Assembly: GCF_018873765.1 (NCBI RefSeq)
Contig: NC_057924.1
Span: 4,030,001-4,094,000 of the forward strand
DNA from: Telopea speciosissima
Taxonomy: Eukaryota; Streptophyta; Magnoliopsida; Proteales; Proteaceae
DNA length: 64,000 bases
Direction: 5' to 3'
Below, piece after piece: positions 61,301-64,000 of the stretch (within the stretch, counting starts at the first letter, position 1; each line of letters starts with the position of its first letter). Both the position numbers and the translations under genes were made by a program. Under the pieces are notes generated by a model, which was given only the letters and a program-made list of their open reading frames with translations, was not told the DNA's origin and made no database searches.

Positions 61301-64000
61301 GGGGATACATTGTACAAATTTTTTTTCCCCTTTCCCCAATTCATCCATTTCATACCAGCATAAGTATCAAGTTCACAAAGTGGTCTGCTTTAGTAAGTGT
61401 ATCAAGCAGCAAAGCAAACTGCCCACTTGAAGTAAACTTGATTATATGTTTCTCATCTTATTGTGGATGACTCTGCCATGATTTTAGGTTTTCAAGCATT
61501 GTATGATCTAGTTCTTAACCAGTATTAATCCTTAGAATAGAAAGGGAAGAGAAACAATTAGAATTTACTCGCTGCAATCATTATCCAGAGGAATGTATAA
61601 TATAGATATATTTGGAGCAATTTTTTTCATAGTTAAATTTTAAAGTGGATATTAGGAATTGATAATGAATCTCCATATTATTCCAATCTTTGCATGAGCT
61701 ACATTATAAAATTGGTTCCATAATGAGACCGTTATAGTGGCGGTTCCATAAGAGGACAGTCTGGTAGTGTTTAACTGATAATGGTCATCAATAAATTTTG
61801 ATTCCTTGAGGATTAGTATTGGGAAAAGATTGGTGAATATGCTTAGAAACAAAATTGGAGTATGGAAATAAGGAAAAGATCCATAATCTAGTGTTGCATT
61901 TAACAGATCGATGTCTGAGCTATTCGCACCAGAGTTGGATCTTATTTCTTTGTATTGAATCTTTAAAGAGTTCTTCTACCTTTTGGTTTCCTTCATCCCC
62001 ACTCCCCAAAAGAAATGTTTCTTGAGGATAGCCTTTATTTGAAGCACTTAATTGGTTGAGTGGATTGTTCTGGGTCTTTTGTCCTTTGATGGCTAAAGCA
62101 CTTAATGCATCTTCTCCTGAATTAGTTTGGTTCCTCACAATATGTTTGCTAACAGGTTCACAAAGTTGTGTGCTTCGAGATCGAATTATTTATAAAAATT
62201 GTGGAGATTTTGTGCAATGTTTTTAATCAAGTTTTCTGCAGCTTTATTCATCTAAAAAATGCTGTTTCATCTGTAGAATGAATATACTGTATATGTTATT
62301 GCTAGGTTCTGCACTCAAAAAGTATTAATGCTTTAAAGAATTCTCAGATAAGTATTATTTCCCCATTGATCTCTCACTTTTTAAAAATCAAAGATCTAGG
62401 TCAACTTTTCATTACAAATATGCTGTGAAATAAAAAATTTCTTAATTTGTGCTTCTGTTTGTGGCTTAAATTGTTGATGGTTGTACATTTAAGTTCAACC
62501 TGAAACAGTGTAAGGGACACTACAACAAAAGATAGAGGAAGGGTTTTCTAGTACCATACTAAAACAGTTTGTGAATTTTATTTGTATGTTTAGTCTCAAA
62601 AAATTTTCATAGGTATAGGAAGGAAATAAGGATTTACTAAGGTTATTATATGCCGGCGAGTATGACACTAATTAAAAGGTTTTGAATTATATACATGATA
62701 CCTAACAGGCTCTTTATAAACCCATTGTAATTATCTTATTTGTACAAATTTCTCTGGTTTCCTTCATCTCATTCCATGTTTAAGTATGAGTGTCTTGTCC
62801 CAATTTCTTGGGCCTCTGGTTACATATATGATTCAATCATTGCATCCATTGTATGGTTTGATGAAAGCTTAATCCACTGCAAGGTCCAACAGCAATGCTT
62901 GCTGCTTTTGTATTTGCTGACCCTAAATTATGTATGTTCTGGATGCAAAAACTATGTGAAGAAATGTGATATCTATTATGGATATCTGATTCATAATCAG
63001 TTGATTTCTTGTAAGATTTCTCTAGTTTTTTTCTTTCATTATCATCTGGAAGTATCCATGCTAATATGAAAATATATGGAAGTATATCATAGTGAGTAGC
63101 GCGGAAGTGAAAAAATCAGTTAGGATGGATTAATCCCTACGAAATACCTTCCCTTCCTAGGCAAAATACTTGGAGGTTGGTGTTCAAATCCCAATATTTT
63201 TTTTGCTAAAAAGGTCATTTGTATTAAAGAAAAAATATGATACAAAGGAAAAAAAACAAAAGATGGCCAAGCCATCAGTAGGAGAGAACCACTGCTACTA
63301 AAAGAAAAAACTATAGAAACTGATATCTTGGCCTACACTGGGCATCAATTAGTAGTTCATCAATGATAAAGGATGGGAGAGACACTATCACTGAGGACTC
63401 CCTCAATTTAGCTGCTGACTTGTTTCCGAAAAGTATCAATGATAATCTTATGTAGTTAGAACCTAGGGTTATGTGGGTTCACTAATGACTAACCGGTCTA
63501 GTGTTTATATCAATAAAAAGAAATTGTAAATTTAATTTATATATATATATATATATAGCCTCATAATCCTGATTGTTGTGTAGAGGTGTCTGTATTAAAG
63601 TTGATCTTCCTTTGCAGTTTTACGAGTTAACTTTATTTTATGACAGCTTTGATTCTGGTTTTGAGTTACCTCAGGCTGACCTCTGATTGTTAAGCAAGAT
63701 CAAATTCAGAGTTGCTTTCTCACTTTTACATATTTACTGCTCACTTGTCATCAGGTCGTGGTGTGGCTTCAGATCAGAATGGATCATCTGAAGAAGAGGC
63801 TGATGCAAGTGAAAATTTCATTGATCCTCAAGCAGAAGATAAGGAGCTAAAGGGTCAGCTTTTGCGCAAGTACAGTGGATATCTTGGCAGTCTCAAGAAG
63901 GAGTTTTTGAAGAAAAGAAAGAAAGGGAAGCTACCAAAGGAAGCTAGACAGCAATTGTTGGACTGGTGGAGCAGGCACTACAAATGGCCTTACCCATCGG
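57790..64000 (+). CDS. STM: Class I KNOX homeobox protein, STM clade (5' part)
   Basis: Exons 57790-58119, 58436-58682 and 63755-64000 (cut by the window edge) give the first 274 residues. The product is a TALE homeodomain transcription factor that keeps shoot meristem cells undifferentiated, normally pairing with BELL proteins in the nucleus. The start [20 protein letters not shown] with a Met run (MMMMMP) is STM-like. KNOX1 spans about 87-128 ([20 protein letters not shown]) and KNOX2 about 143-186 ([19 protein letters not shown], with FKEAMMFL). The ELK domain is at 223-243. The homeodomain starts with [20 protein letters not shown] and reaches the TALE loop PYP (271-273). The window ends at the usual KNOX intron position just after YPS. 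Introns are 316 and 5072 bp, phases agree, and the donor of exon 2 is G|GTGATG. KNAT1-type residues in KNOX2 are absent, supporting the STM clade. Confidence 0.93.
59815..60172. repeat. 179-bp near-perfect tandem duplication in KNOX intron 2
   Basis: The copies at 59815-59993 and 59994-60172 differ by about one base (GATTTCAAATTT against GATTCAAATTT). Such identity suggests a very recent event or an assembly artefact. Confidence 0.9.
60795..60905 (+). mobile_element. RTE-like LINE 3' fragment in KNOX intron 2
   Basis: It matches the tail of the LINE at 23570-23980: GTGGTGAGGAAAGACATGCA, GACTGGAGGGCAAGGATCCA and CCAACCCCATTTAGTTGG. It is truncated at the 5' end, in the sense orientation relative to the host gene. 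Confidence 0.75.
60906..63754. other. Rest of KNOX intron 2; no element recognised
   Basis: AT-rich intron sequence with an (AT)n tract at about 63539-63557. No conserved coding or RNA gene was seen. Regulatory non-coding blocks, common in KNOX introns, cannot be detected without comparison. Confidence 0.4.

Noticed and set aside
63090-63190. Possible tRNA-derived sequence (GGTGTTCAAATCCC resembles box B)
   Set aside because: No convincing box A or cloverleaf; no target duplication seen.
1-64000. Search for CRISPR, prophage, operon-type defence or plastid/mitochondrial insert
   Set aside because: No direct-repeat/spacer arrays, no bacterial-type gene clusters and no organelle genes were seen; the window is plant nuclear DNA throughout.

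Overview
The window is nuclear DNA from a flowering plant. It carries intron-rich genes with GT-AG introns, a SINE resembling the angiosperm Au family, copia- and gypsy-type LTR remnants, hAT-type and other hairpin MITEs, an RTE-like LINE, and many SSRs. The proteins fit a dicot-type angiosperm. The repeat-laden introns (up to about 7 kb) and the 16.7 kb TE-filled intergenic stretch suggest a mid-sized or large genome, perhaps an early-diverging eudicot or magnoliid. I cannot name the species.

Layout. (1) 1-5.3 kb: repeats, namely a copia-like LTR end, a purine-rich minisatellite, a hAT-type MITE with 8-bp target-site duplications, and a decayed LINE. (2) 5.3-5.6 kb, minus: first exon of a small plant protein of unknown function. 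It lies head-to-head, 349 bp away, with (3) 5965-11696, plus: plastid-type phosphoribosylglycinamide formyltransferase (GART/PUR3), 5 exons, 336 aa, with an Au-like SINE in its last intron. (4) 11.7-14.2 kb: a copia 3' end on the minus strand, a G-rich tandem duplication and a degenerate TATCGG-rich repeat. (5) 14254-33269, plus: a 14-exon, 604-aa organelle-type AAA ATPase. Its 7.0-kb third intron holds an RTE-like LINE split by younger insertions: a solo LTR and a complete non-autonomous LTR element, each with a perfect 5-bp target-site duplication. (6) 33.3-37.5 kb: intergenic, with a MITE that has perfect 21-bp inverted ends. (7) 37493-41120, plus: a PUX4/p47-like UBX protein, the p97/CDC48 adaptor type, with an in-frame 255-bp internal duplication. 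This gives three SHP-like segments and one and a half UBX domains. (8) 41.1-57.8 kb: about 16.7 kb without a recognisable gene, packed with small hairpin elements in several families, a solo copia-type LTR and hAT-type elements. (9) 57790 to the right edge, plus: the first three exons of a class I KNOX homeobox gene of the SHOOT MERISTEMLESS clade, preceded by several GA/CT tracts and cut by the window end inside the homeodomain.

The genes are ordinary housekeeping or developmental genes and form no operon-like unit: purine synthesis, an organellar AAA ATPase, a CDC48 adaptor and a meristem regulator. The points most worth following are the duplicated PUX protein, the GART/small-protein head-to-head pair, the duplicated GART transit peptide, the nested transposons, and the several hairpin MITE families. 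I saw no CRISPR, phage, operon or other exotic system. All exon borders were read by eye from frame continuity, GT-AG sites and family similarity.
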